The notes under the pieces are model-generated. The model was not told the origin of the DNA. It worked only from the letters and a program-made list of their open reading frames with translations, and searched no databases. This document shows, piece by piece, positions 1 to 10,580 of a stretch of 64,000 nucleotides of DNA. Numbering within the stretch: position 1 is the stretch's first letter; each line of letters opens with the position of its first letter. This stretch comes from Hormiphora californensis (Eukaryota > Ctenophora > Tentaculata > Cydippida > Pleurobrachiidae): assembly GCA_020137815.1 (NCBI GenBank), contig CM035351.1, forward strand, positions 2,641,409 to 2,705,408, read 5' to 3'. Both the position numbers and the translations under genes were made by a program.

Positions 1-229
1 AGTGTGTGAGAACTGTCTGTGTGTAAATTTTTATAGTATTTTGAGGTGTAAGCGCTCCGTCTATATTGACACTCCGTCAATAGGAGCCAACCGGGATGTT
101 GTCTTTATATGCTGTATATCGATTTTTATCCTTTTTCAAATCAAATCAGAAGTCTAAATTTAAAAATAAAATCAATGATTCCGTAAATTGGATTTCCTAA
201 ATCTCAGGCAAGGAAATTTGTGAACAAAC

Positions 230-394
230 CTGTGAAAGAATTATTTTGTTGACACCTCCCTCCGGTTCGGAGAGGTACGGCTCGCAAAGCGGATCCCAGA
301 ATGCCCTAAATTGTCCCTCGGACATATGAGGGGGTCCTTCATAACCTATAAACTGAACCAGGTTCCTGTAACATATCCTCTCCTCCTCGCCCAT
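230..394 (-). CDS. 5' exon of an unidentified gene running off the left edge
   Basis: Read on the minus strand, an ATG at 394 opens a 55-codon stretch that stays open to a possible GT donor (gtttgt) at 229, phase 0. The peptide begins MGEEERICYRNL and contains GPPHMSEGQF and WDPLCEPYLSEPEG, with balanced, protein-like composition and no low complexity. Without splicing the frame stops ten codons later. I do not recognise the family. The remaining exons would lie left of position 1, so function cannot be inferred. The donor is weaker than the gtaagt/gtgagt donors seen elsewhere in the window, so this may also be a short chance ORF. Confidence 0.4.
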
Positions 395-479
395 CTAGTA
401 ATACTGTCTCTCTCACTTGGTGTGGTGCTGTTATGGTCATCTTCCCTCTCCTGGTGGCAAAGTCATCCTGGAGGGAAAT

Positions 480-605
480 AGTGTCATAAGGTCTACAATT
501 GAGGGAGAGTGTCATGTCATAAGGTTACAAATGAGGGGAATAGTGTGATAAGGTTACAATTGAGGTAGAGAGTGGCATGTCATAAGGTTACAAATGAGGT
601 AGAGA
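480..605. repeat. short tandem repeat, ~4 degenerate units
   Basis: The phrase CATAAGGTTACAAATGAGG and its variants recur four times with spacing of roughly 28 to 40 bp. Nothing coding is seen around it; 606-915 holds only AT-rich sequence and a short GA run. Confidence 0.6.
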
Positions 606-915
606 AATGCTGATAGTCGGGTACGGAGAGCTGACACAGTACAAATAAAATCAGAACAAACAAAACAGAGCATATCTAGATAATATAATGCCTAATACCT
701 AATTAATTACAAAGGTGAAATCAGACCGAAATTATGTAGGAGGGGTTTAGTTTCACTGGAGAAAGATTGATAAAAAACAATAAACCTGAGATGACTGAGA
801 GTGTAGGTACTGGTATTATTTCAGGCATAGACAATATGAGCCCATCGCGGCGGGGGAGATAGCGGAGAGAGAGAGAGAGAGAGAAGGTGTCAGGTTTCTA
901 GCTCATCTCTCTCTC

Positions 916-1826
916 TAGTAGGGACGATAGTGTCAGTCGATGTCAGGGATTTTAAAATTTCCCTATTCAAGTGTTCGGGGAGCCTCTCCCGAGTAAAATG
1001 CGACCAATTAGAGCTCCCGATCTTTTCTCGTTCTCTAATTATTCGTGATTATGCTAATTATGACGTCATCAGCAACTACCAGAAATCTACATCTTAGGGC
1101 TTAAATTTTTATACTAGCTGGTAGGGGACCACTAGATTAGTGGGCAAAAAATTTTTCAGGTCGATCGGAGTTATGGGCGTGGCGCTATGTCGTTTGAAAG
1201 TGTGTAATCCGGTGATGACGTCATCAAGGATTATCAAATTAGGTCAACGCGGGGGGTCAAGACCGGGTGCGTTTGATCGAGCCTGATAAGCTGATCAAAA
1301 ATCTGTAGGGGTAGATCAATCCCCCAACTAGGAGCTGAGCTATTAGCGTTTTTCGGTTTTTAGGTCACGTGACTTCGTCAAAAATCAAAGAAATGCTAAT
1401 AGCTCGGCTCCTAGTTGGGGGATTGATCTACCCCTACAGATTTTTGATCAGCTTATCAGGCTCGATCAAACGCACCCGGTCTTGACCCCCCGCGTTGACC
1501 TAATTTGATAATCCTTGATGACGTCATCACCGGATTACACACTTTCAAACGCCATAGCGCCACGCCCATAACTCCGATCGACCTGAAAAATTTTTTGCCC
1601 ACTAATCTAGTGGTCCCCTACCAGCTAGTATAAAAATTTAAGCCCTAAGATGTAGATTTCTGGTAGTTGCTGATGACGTCATAATTAGCATAATCACGAA
1701 TAATTAGAGAACGAGAAAAGATCGGGAGCTCTAATTGGTCGCATTTTACTCGGGAGAGGCTCCCCGAACACTTGAATAGGGAAATTTTAAAATCCCTGAC
1801 ATCGACTGACACTATCGTCCCTACTA
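916..1826. mobile_element. foldback element 1, ~910 bp, TA-flanked
   Basis: The left arm beginning TAGTAGGGACGATAGTGTC is matched in reverse complement by the right arm ending ACTATCGTCCCTACTA. Pairing continues almost base for base to a central spacer of about 45 bp near 1349-1393. TA sits at both outer ends, as expected for a Tc1/mariner-type target duplication, with GTAGGGACG as the terminal inverted repeat. No transposase ORF is present; the short minus ORF here simply reads through one arm. Non-autonomous foldback or MITE-type element; superfamily is inference. Confidence 0.8.
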
Positions 1827-1930
1827 CTCCTTCTAAGAGAGTTGATGACAGCCCTGGCATTCCCTCTCAAAGATGTTCATTCTCTGAGTGAGTACTACTG
1901 CAATGTGGGTAATATCTACCTTTATCATAT

Positions 1931-2945
1931 TAGGCCAGTCGCTTTTTGTCATTTTGGGGCCATTTGGTGAACTGAGACATAACAAAGGTTTTCCACTTGC
2001 ATTGTACTCCTATGGGGTCCCATAAACACCAAAAAAATTTTCCACTCCAACCGAGGTGAAGAAAGTGCCCAAAATGGCCACGCCCTTAATTGCCTGTATT
2101 TTCAGCCTTGGCCAAAAAAAGCAACTTTGCTTTGGATTGGAGTAGAGACAAAAATGAGGGCACTAAAATGTGTAGAATGAGCAGCAGACTCGATTGGGAC
2201 CAAGCAGAAGTCTCTATCTTGTCAGCTTCGAGAGATAATTGGATAATTAAGTATGCGCATAACCGTTTTTGAGCCATATGGCTATAGCCACTCAGGAGCG
2301 GTTTCGACAATTTACCTTCACAGGAGCTTGTTCAGCATATAAAAATTAGTGGGGGTAACAAATATGAAGTTTCTATCGCATAAGGTCAATGCGTTATTCA
2401 ACTTCAAAGTTCGAAAAATGAGGGGGAAAGTCGAAATTTGGTCATTTTCCCTCATTTTCCACTCATTTTTTGATCTTTTAAGTTGAATAACGCATTGACC
2501 TTATTCGATAATAATAAACTTCATATTTGTTACTCCCACTAATTTTTATATGCCGAACAAGCTCCTGTGAAGCAAAATTGTTAAAACCGCTCCCGAGTGG
2601 CTATAGCCATATGGCTCAAAAACGGTTATGCGCATACTTAAGTATCCAATTATCTCTCGAAGCTGACAAGATAGAGACTTCTGCTTGGTCCCAATCGATT
2701 CTGCTGCTCATTCTACACATTTTAGTGCCCTCATTTTTGTCTCTACTCCAATTCAAAGCAGAGTTGCTATTTTTGGCCAAGGCTGAAAATACAGGCAAAA
2801 GGGCGTGGCCATTTTGGGCACTTTCTTCACCTCGGTTGGAGTGGAAAATTTTTTTGGTGTTTCTGAGACCCCATAGGAGTACAATGCAAGTGGAAAACCT
2901 TTGTTATGTCTCAGTTCACCATTTTAGCAAAAAGCGACTGGCCTA
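1931..2945. mobile_element. foldback element 2, ~1.0 kb
   Basis: The outer repeat TAGGCCAGTCGCTTTTTG (left) matches CAAAAAGCGACTGGCCTA (right). Arms of nearly 500 bp pair with scattered mismatches around a centre near 2440. Flanks are compatible with a TA or TAT target duplication. The long plus ORF in the right arm and its mirror image in the left arm are products of the palindrome, not genes. Position 2946-3282 holds only pyrimidine-rich and simple sequence. Confidence 0.75.
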
Positions 2946-4041
2946 TATGTTTATCCCCTCTCTTCTCCCACCCTCTCTTCTCCCACTCGGTAGTCTGTCT
3001 CTTCTCCCATTCGGTCTATTTAAATTTTGTTAGTTTGGGTACACTGAGCAGTGCTGAGCAGTGCTGAGGTGTGCTCAGTGAGCACACCTACTTACTAAAG
3101 TACCTACCTAATAAATATGATGCTAAAACAAAGCAATATTTGTTTGAATCAGTCCTAAATTTACTGTCTCGGTGACTCCTAAGAGTTGCGAACCTATCCC
3201 GTACCCCGGTTTGTATAATGCTCATTGCCCTAGTTTAATTTGAGCCCAGTCTGAGTGAGCCATCCCCGACAATATACCTTTCTCACACCTTGACAATCAC
3301 ACGTGTCTAGGTCGCATAAATATTCTCCACACAATAGTGTGAAAAATAAATTATCCCCCCTCTTTACAACACTCACACGTCTCCCTATCTCCCTCTCTAC
3401 TAAATCTCTGCTAACTCTACCTACCTCACACTGTCACAGTCTCAACTTGCCCTAATAAAATAATAAAATAAAATATACCTAAAGGGTTTGAACAAAACAA
3501 CTCTCAACCACCAAAGTTACAGAATTTCCCTAGGATATATACGAAACAAAATGGTCTCAGCGGGTCAAGTTTTCTCTTGCAAATGACAAACAAAAAGCGG
3601 AAAACACCAAACTCCTCCAGACAAAAGAAGGTCAAGACTCGATTGCAGAAGATACACGGCCCTCCCTCCCATTTTCCTTCTTGGCTCTTCAAATAGAGAC
3701 TAGTGATCGAGACTAATAACTCATCTCTCCTTAAACAATTCCCCTCCTCTTTTACCTAAGTCTATAAGAGAGATATTTGGACACGTGAGGAATATGTGTG
3801 TCTCTGTGTGTGTTGTGTATCTATTAAGCGGATAAAATTGTTCTATAATAGTTCAATTACTAAGCGTCTAAGTACCACATTATTGCCAGAAAAGAGCAAT
3901 AAACAGAAACAAAATATCCAGATTTCTAGTGAGAGAGAAAGACAGGGAGGTGGAAGCTAAAAATACACGAACATATAATAGAAATACGTGGAGCAGGAAA
4001 ACAGAAAAGCAGATAATAGACCATGTGTAGCACACCCACAC

Positions 4042-4617
4042 TTGGTTACGAAGTCACCCCTATTATTGCATATAGGGGTGACAATACCGCCTACCTAAAA
4101 ATGCAAATTTACAGGACCTTCTCATAAAAAGTTATCGAAAACTTGTCTAAAAACTATCTAAAACGTATGGTACTAGTTTGTATAGTAACCAGGACCTGAA
4201 TTCTACAGAAAGTAACGACCGGTAGCGATTCCACCACATGTTTAACAACAGAGGTGTGTCGCATAACTCCTTATATGGGCATAAAATTCAAATCTTGTGG
4301 AATTTATTCTGACTCGACTATAGCTTAGTTATCAATGAATCCACCTCTAATACCTTTGGAATGGCATTTTGCACATTTCTGAAGCTTTTTGTAGCCAAAT
4401 TCCAGCATCTTCATAGTTTTCCAAAAACAAAAACAGTGTTAATGGCCAAAATATCGAAAAATTCCGGTATGTAATGGTAGCTCAGACAATTTCCTCGGTA
4501 TGTTCAAAAAATTAGAACTTTCTGTTTTGTAGTTTGGACACAGGAATTTTTTCCCGCCGTACAAGCGATATTATTACCCCTCCGTGAGCTGGCGCAGAGG
4601 GGGAATTTCATTACCAA
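4042..4617. mobile_element. MITE-like insertion, 576 bp, 9-bp target duplication
   Basis: Flanked by the exact 9-bp direct repeat CACCCACAC (4033-4041 and 4618-4626). Ends are inverted: TTGGTTACGAAGTCACCCC on the left, and TTGGTAATGAAATTCCCCC as the reverse complement of the right. The corresponding place in copy 2 (~12730-12750) has no insertion and continues directly into GCACGTGCTCTAAGG. A 9-bp duplication fits Mutator-like elements, but no transposase is present. A related mini-element lies at 6887-6944. Confidence 0.8.
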
Positions 4618-5506
4618 CACCCACACGTGCTCTAAGGACCATCCTACCAACATATTTACAGGGCAGGTAACCAATGCAAGATGGGTTATACGAGGGTAGT
4701 TAGCACAAGATGGATGACAGCTACAGGAGGGTAGTAAGTTAGGACGGTTGATGCCCCTGAAAATTGGGAAAACGAGAATGTAGGTACCCCTGAATAAAAA
4801 ACGAGCTGTGGAATGTTTATTCTAGACCCTCACCCTCTCTCTCCATCTCCTTCTATTCTCTCTCTGAGTGTCTCTCTCTCTCTGTCTATAACTCTCTAAT
4901 CTCTCCCTCTTTCCTTAGTCACCACACCCCCAAATTTTGAACCGGAAAACGCAAACTAAATACCGTACCCAGAGACTCGAGAAAGTAGGAGAGACACAAA
5001 AAGCCCAAAACTAGGGGGACAAACGTCCTTTCTACTGTAAATTAAGCACTGTCACGCAGAGAGCACTACTGCAAGAGTATACAACTGCAGCAGCAGCACT
5101 CCCGGAAGTCATTAGGGGCTTCATGAGGGGTAGATGGGGAGGCCAAGAAGGAAGGGATAGTTTAGCCTAATTGCAGGGGGGGTACAAGCTCCCAATGGTA
5201 CACTCCGAATTATATAGTTGCTTCTCTGTTGTAGCTGCTACCTAGTTTAATACTTGTGTGTCTGATGCTTGGCATTTGACACGTGAAATCCTCCTAGACG
5301 TGATAGAATGAAGGCTTGGAATTTGGAATATATCAGGGAGGCACACATTACTATGGAGCGACATAGACGAAGGAGAATGAAGTAAACAGAGCTAGAGAGA
5401 GAATAGTATACAGACTACAGAGTTTGAGGAAATGTTACTGAAGCTACCAGGAGAGAAAGAAGAAGAGGAGATGAATATATTTTGCAGAGAGGAAAGTGAG
5501 AGAGAG

Positions 5507-5507
<1 letters not shown>

Positions 5508-5584
<77 letters not shown>
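5508..5584. repeat. (GA)n microsatellite
   Basis: About 38 uninterrupted AG units. The equivalent stretch of copy 2 (13620-13800) is scrambled purine-rich sequence, suggesting it was poorly resolved there. Confidence 0.95.
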
Positions 5585-5587
<3 letters not shown>

Positions 5588-6886
5588 ACAAAATGAAAGA
5601 TTGAAAGAGGTATGGGATCGAAAGAACAATGGATTCTGTTTCTAAGCTTTCTCTGCAACAAATAGAGAGAGAGACGTGGCGAGGGAGCTACGTGAAGAGT
5701 GTGTAAAAATTGCAAAAATGAGAATTGAGTGAGGTTTCAATATGGTAAGATTTTACAATCATATTGGGGACTGGGGAGGGTAAAACTTGGCAAGATTATT
5801 ATGATTATTGTTACTCGAAAGTAGACGAGATAGAGGGAAAAAGATTCATAGAGAGAGATTAAAAGATAGCAGTAGAGAGGAATACAGAGGGAAAGCTTAG
5901 GAGGACCTCCGTAGCATATCAAAAATATGAGACACAAATTATGGCACATTATTTACGGAATGAGGGATGGGCTACTGAAGATAGAACATGGTAGAGGGTT
6001 GTTGAGTGAGTAGAGGGGGCATGGAAGGGAGGGAAACGGGCCAAAATATGGGAGCGAGAGAAGAAAAATTAGGAATGTGAGTCGGAATCTTAGCGAGGTG
6101 AATTAATAATTTCACGTCAAGAGCTAGCAAAGGAAATTAGGAACGAGCCTGCACATGTAACGATCGGATAAAAGGTCCTACGAAATGAACATATATTACC
6201 TCACACTAAATTGTTGGGAAAAGAGGGGTAAGAAGGACAACTGAAAAGTGAGAATCGTCATCACAGAAATATTTAAGGGCCTCGTCATCAAATTAATATT
6301 TACCTACTGCCCCCTAGAGATATCGTCAGATCCCTAATTTAGGCGTGTGACGATATCTCTCTGATATCTCCTCAGCTATGACGTCACAACTGACAACCAC
6401 TAAACTAACTAAACTAACTGGACGTCGCGTCTGAGAGCGTTTCACCGACAACTGTTCGGCACACGTGAGGGGATGGTCCCGGAAAATAATGCCTGAACAC
6501 CGATTTAATGTGGAGAGCGAGTGTGTGTGAGAGAGAGAATGTGTGAGTGAGAGTGAGAGTTGAACTAAACTGAGAGTTTATTAGCAGAATTCCTCCAGTT
6601 TTTCTCACACCCGCCTCTCTTCTTTCACACGAAATGATACACTTGTACAATTAAAGAGACACTTGTACAACTACAGCAACACACACGTATAGTGAGCACT
6701 TAGGCGTGACTCAATTTTGTTACAATTTGTCCTCACCACTCACATACAGAGCAACAACAACTGAATTACTATAACACCACACGAAATAACGTTTAGGTTG
6801 CTGTGTAGGCTACATAAAAAGAGAACAATTCAAAGTTTAGGTGTGTGTCCTAACTAAATTTTATTCCCCCCGGTTCCCCCTACCTC

Positions 6887-6944
6887 TTGGTAACGAAGTT
6901 ACCCCTCCCTTGCCAGCGCGCGAGAGGGGTTATTTCGTAACCAA
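6887..6944. mobile_element. 58-bp mini foldback element in the EF-hand gene leader
   Basis: TTGGTAACGAAGTTACCCCT at the left end and AGGGGTTATTTCGTAACCAA at the right end are near-perfect inverted repeats separated by only 18 bp. The 8-bp sequence CCTACCTC flanks it on both sides. The terminal sequence is the same as that of the 576-bp element at 4042-4617. It ends 23 bp before the EF-hand start codon, so it probably lies in the 5' leader and could form a stem in the transcript. Confidence 0.7.
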
Positions 6945-6967
6945 CCTACCTCCCCCTTCCTAGAACA

Positions 6968-9900
6968 ATGAACATGTTCCACCACAGTCACAGTATCTCC
7001 GAACCAACCACCTGTACAATCAGCGACCACGAGGAATCTGAACTCGTGAAAATGTTCAAACTCATGAACTCTCTAACCGGGAAAACAGTGGATCTGAAGG
7101 ATTTGAGGAATCGGTTCCTAAGCAACGGTCTCAATATCGAGGAGGCAGACCTGGAATCAATCATGAAGGTATGTGTTAACTGGGTATTGGTGGGTAAAAA
7201 GGGCTCTGTTGACACACCTACTCTACACCAGAGCAGGGACACCAGAGGAACAAACTCAGAGCAGCAATTAAGAGTCAATTGTCGGAATAACGAGAGGTTG
7301 AGGGGTCTAATTAGCTAGTGCGCTGTGTGGGTATTATAATTGGGCCCTGAGGCGGTTTGGGCGGGGCAATGTACTACAAGGACAGAGTAGTAATGTAGAC
7401 ATATGCTATTAATGTAGAGAACATGTAGAGAACATTCAATATAATAACATTCAATATAATATAAGGGTAATAGGGACGGTAGGGGTAGTAGTTACTACTA
7501 CTGTAGCTGTAGAGTGTAGGGACACCTTTGTGTATCGAGAGGGTAGAAGGACCGTACAATTATACAACTACAAAGAGCAGGTGAGAAATAGAGGGGGAGA
7601 TAGGAGGAGAAAGAGAGAACTGTAGAGTCTAGGCAAAGGTACTGCAGAGACAGGAGAGATGCCCAATAAATGTCAGATATGGAGGGCGGGTGCGGACAGT
7701 TGTTTGTTAAACCCTGCCAGGGAGAGAGAGAAAGAGAAGTGAGATATACGAGCTAGGAGAGAGATAGGAAAGGTACAGAGAAGGAGAGAATGGAGAGAGA
7801 TATAAGAGAGAAGAAGACGGCTGAGAGACAAAAGAAGCGACGTGTGCAGTAGTAGCTGTTATTAGCTGTCGCGAAATTGCTTGGAATTTACCATGAAATG
7901 CACCGTTTTCTCCACTAATCATTGCTAATTAACCTAAAGTGACATTAACTAGCTGTTTTCTCATCTCTCTATCTCTCTCTGACTCTCCCTAGTCATTCTC
8001 ACTTTCTCTCTCTCGCTCTGTCTTTCTCTCTCACTTTCTCTATATCTCTCTCAGATGCTGGATTCGGAGCTGTACAAGCCAGTCAAGTTCAAGAAGTTCA
8101 AGAAAACCATTCAGCCATATTTCAACCAGGTCAGTTTGTATGATAGGGCTACTTCAATAAAGGCAGGGGATAGCCCTATAACCAAGGAGTCTGGTTGAGT
8201 CGACGGTAACTAAATAGTAAAGCTGCAATATGTGACAGCCCGGGGGTGTTATAACACGTAAAATGGGTGGGGTTGTAACTCATTTAGTGTGACAATTTTG
8301 GCATGTCATATATTGGCCAGCAAATAGACAGAGCTCTCTACGGCACAAACTATCCTCTCTCCTCTCTGTATCATACCTGGTCTAACTGTTTACCTAGCAT
8401 AATTATACATGTGAAAATTTGGCACAAACTATGGGCTATTACTGGAGAAAGAAAACTGAGACAGATATATGAGCCATAAACTCTTGCCAGTGGCGCGTTA
8501 TTTCAGATACCTTTCTCCCAGCGCGCCGCTGGGAGAAGGTAGCTGTAGTTTATCCGCCACTGGCGGATAAACTGGTTTAAATCACGACGACGATCCCGAG
8601 GCGTAGCCGAGGGAGAGGCGGAGGGGTTTAAACCTAGAACGCGTCTGTGGCAAGAGTTTATAGGTTATATACCCTGCTTTAGTTGTTTGTTACAAGTATT
8701 ACACACTAACAAGAGAGAGAACACTAATCAAAACACACAAAGAGAACTGAGAAACAGTCAAAAACACCTCTCAATTGAGTGTATATTGTTTGGTAACAGT
8801 TACTAAGGAGAGAGAGAAAGAAATAACAAGATATGGGGCATGCCAGACATAACACAGAGGAGTTGAGATAGTGAAACAAAAGGGAAGATAAAGAGAGAGT
8901 AATTGACGGAATGTGTTGTTTCTTTCTCTCCAATTTAGTGTGTAACTCTTCCAAACAGTGTTCCCTCTGTATTTCAGTAAGAACTGATCATTTACACACA
9001 CTTTGAATGTAACATAGGAGTTAAAAATAAATAACCTGCCAGTGGGAAATAATCTGCCGCTGGACTGGCTGGTTATCGAGAGCGCGCTAGTGGGATTTCT
9101 CGCCACTGGCGCATTATTTAAGTTAGCAGGGTATATATGAGGTATAAACTCTTGCCAGTGGCGCGTTATTTCAGATACCTTTCTCCCAGCGCGCCGCTGG
9201 GAGAAGGTAGCTGTAGTTTATCCGCCACTGGCGGATAAACTGGTTTAAATCACGACGACGATCCCGAGGCGTAGCCGAGGGAGAGGCGGAGGGGTTTAAA
9301 CCTATAACGCGTCTGTGGCAAGAGTTTATAGGTTATATACCCTGCTTTAGTTGTTTGTTACAAGTATTACACACTAACAAGAGAGAGAACACTAATCAAA
9401 ACACACAAAGAGAACTGAGAAACAGCCAAAAACATCTCTCAATTGAGTGTACATTGTTTGGTAACAGTTACTAAGGAGAGAGAGAAAGAAATAACAAGAT
9501 ATGGGGCATGCCAGACATAACACAGAGGAATTGAGATAGTGAAACAAAAGGGGAGATAAAGAGAGAGTAATTGACGGAATGTGTTGTTTCTTTCTCTCCA
9601 ATTTAGTGTGTAACTCTTCCAAACAGTGTTCCCTCTGTATTTCAGTAAGAACTGATCATTTACACACACTTTGAATGTAACATAGGAGTTAAAAATAAAT
9701 AACCTGCCAGTGGGAAATAATCTGCCGCTGGACTGGCTGGTTATCGAGAGCGCGCTAGTGGGACTGGCGCATTATTTAAGTTAGCAGGGTATATACATAG
9801 ACATTCAAAGAGAAGAAAGAGAGAGAGGAGGAAAGCTTGCAAAACAAAATAAGCCGAGTCATTCGTCTTTGTCTGTCTGAATCTCCCGCTGACCACTATA

Positions 9901-10580
9901 ACATCTGTTCAGTCAACAATACCTCCCGCCCAATCACAATCCAACCGAAACAACACCGTGTAACTGACTCAAAATAACTTGCCGTGTCTTGTTCAGACTC
10001 TATCGCGTGGTCTTCTGGTTTAGTTTGAAAAACAACAAACAATACCAAACTATAGCTAACATGGCAACATCCTCCTAATCCCCTCCCTCTCAAAAGGAAA
10101 ACTAAACTATTATATAGCCCTGCGTTACTTCCTAAACCCCGGTCCTTCCCTGTCAGGCATATGCTCTGACAGCTCCTTCCCCTCCCCCGATATAACTACC
10201 TGCACCCTCTCCAGTCTCCCTAGGAGAACCTGTAATCCTTCTCTCTCTCTTCTCGTGAACCCCTTTATTTTGACCCTATCATAACCTGTTGAGTACCACC
10301 TGTCAGGCCAATGCTCTGACAGAGTACCACCGCTTACTCAATAAATCATAACCCACTATCTCTCTCCCAGGAGAACCTGTACACGGATATCCAGGAGACC
10401 TGGGAGTTGTTTCCCAAGGGACCTGACGGGAACCTCCACCCTGATACTATCAGACACATTCTCAGTGATCAAGGGGTCGATGTGGACAAACAGGATCTAG
10501 AGGATGTCGTCCAGTTATTGGACAAGAACAAGGATGGGAAGATAAGCCACATGGACTTTGCTGTTTACCAGGATGTCTAG
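6968..10580 (+). CDS. EF-hand (calmodulin/troponin C-like) protein, 3 exons
   Basis: Exons 6968-7168, 8055-8129 and 10371-10580 join in phase 0 with gtatgt and gtcagt donors and pyrimidine-rich tract-cag acceptors, giving 161 aa. The clearest motif is the C-terminal loop DKNKDGKISHMD, a canonical 12-residue calcium site with D at positions 1, 5 and 12 (E is commoner at 12). A preceding segment (PDGNLHPDTIRHIL) looks like a degenerate EF hand, as does the exon 1 segment with GLNIEEADLESIM. The length suits a four-hand calmodulin-like protein in which most loops have lost ligands. The basic stretch KPVKFKKFKKT in exon 2 is unusual for calmodulin. No signal peptide. A broken second copy lies at 15181-18802. 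Family assignment is fairly sure; specific function is unknown. Confidence 0.8.
8476..9795. repeat. two tandem ~665-bp MITE-like units in EF-hand intron 2
   Basis: The units at about 8476-9139 and 9144-9795 are nearly identical. Each opens with ATAAACTCTTGCCAGTGG, followed by two perfect hairpins (TTCTCCCAGCG/CGCTGGGAGAA and GTTTATCCGCC/GGCGGATAAAC). The inverse TGGCAAGAGTTTAT follows about 190 bp later, and each unit ends with a small foldback bounded by CTGCCAGTGG and CCACTGGCGC. The same pair recurs in copy 2 (16735-18025), so the tandem arrangement predates the larger duplication. Confidence 0.8.
10151..10171. mobile_element. 21-bp palindrome-ended unit with imperfect 10-bp flanking repeats
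   Basis: TGTCAGGCATATGCTCTGAC plus A lies between GGTCCTTCCC and GCTCCTTCCC (9 of 10 identical). It is the same unit as at 10301-10321, differing at two internal positions. Confidence 0.55.
10301..10321. mobile_element. 21-bp palindrome-ended unit with exact 10-bp flanking repeats
   Basis: TGTCAGGCCAATGCTCTGAC plus A is bracketed by GAGTACCACC at 10291-10300 and again at 10322-10331. The ends TGTCAG and CTGACA are inverted. Other copies in the window: 10151-10171, 23794-23814, 23855-23875, 25965-25985 and, inverted, 48933-48953, besides the copy 2 equivalents near 18386 and 18536. Confidence 0.65.

Noticed and set aside
2527-3033. 168-aa plus-strand ORF and its mirror at 2086-2310
   Set aside because: Both lie in opposite arms of foldback element 2 and encode the same palindromic sequence; no domain and no initiation context.
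5392-5715. SLSLSL- and ERERER-type ORFs over microsatellites (also 20863-21048, 21208-21696, 30206-30458, 51642-52013, 54039-54344)
   Set aside because: They are translations of GA, CT or CTCACT repeats.
7374-7559. YSSSNYYPYRPYYPY-type minus ORF, repeated at 15670-15855
   Set aside because: It lies in an intron of the EF-hand gene over a short TA/GTAG-rich tract; no splice sites and low complexity.
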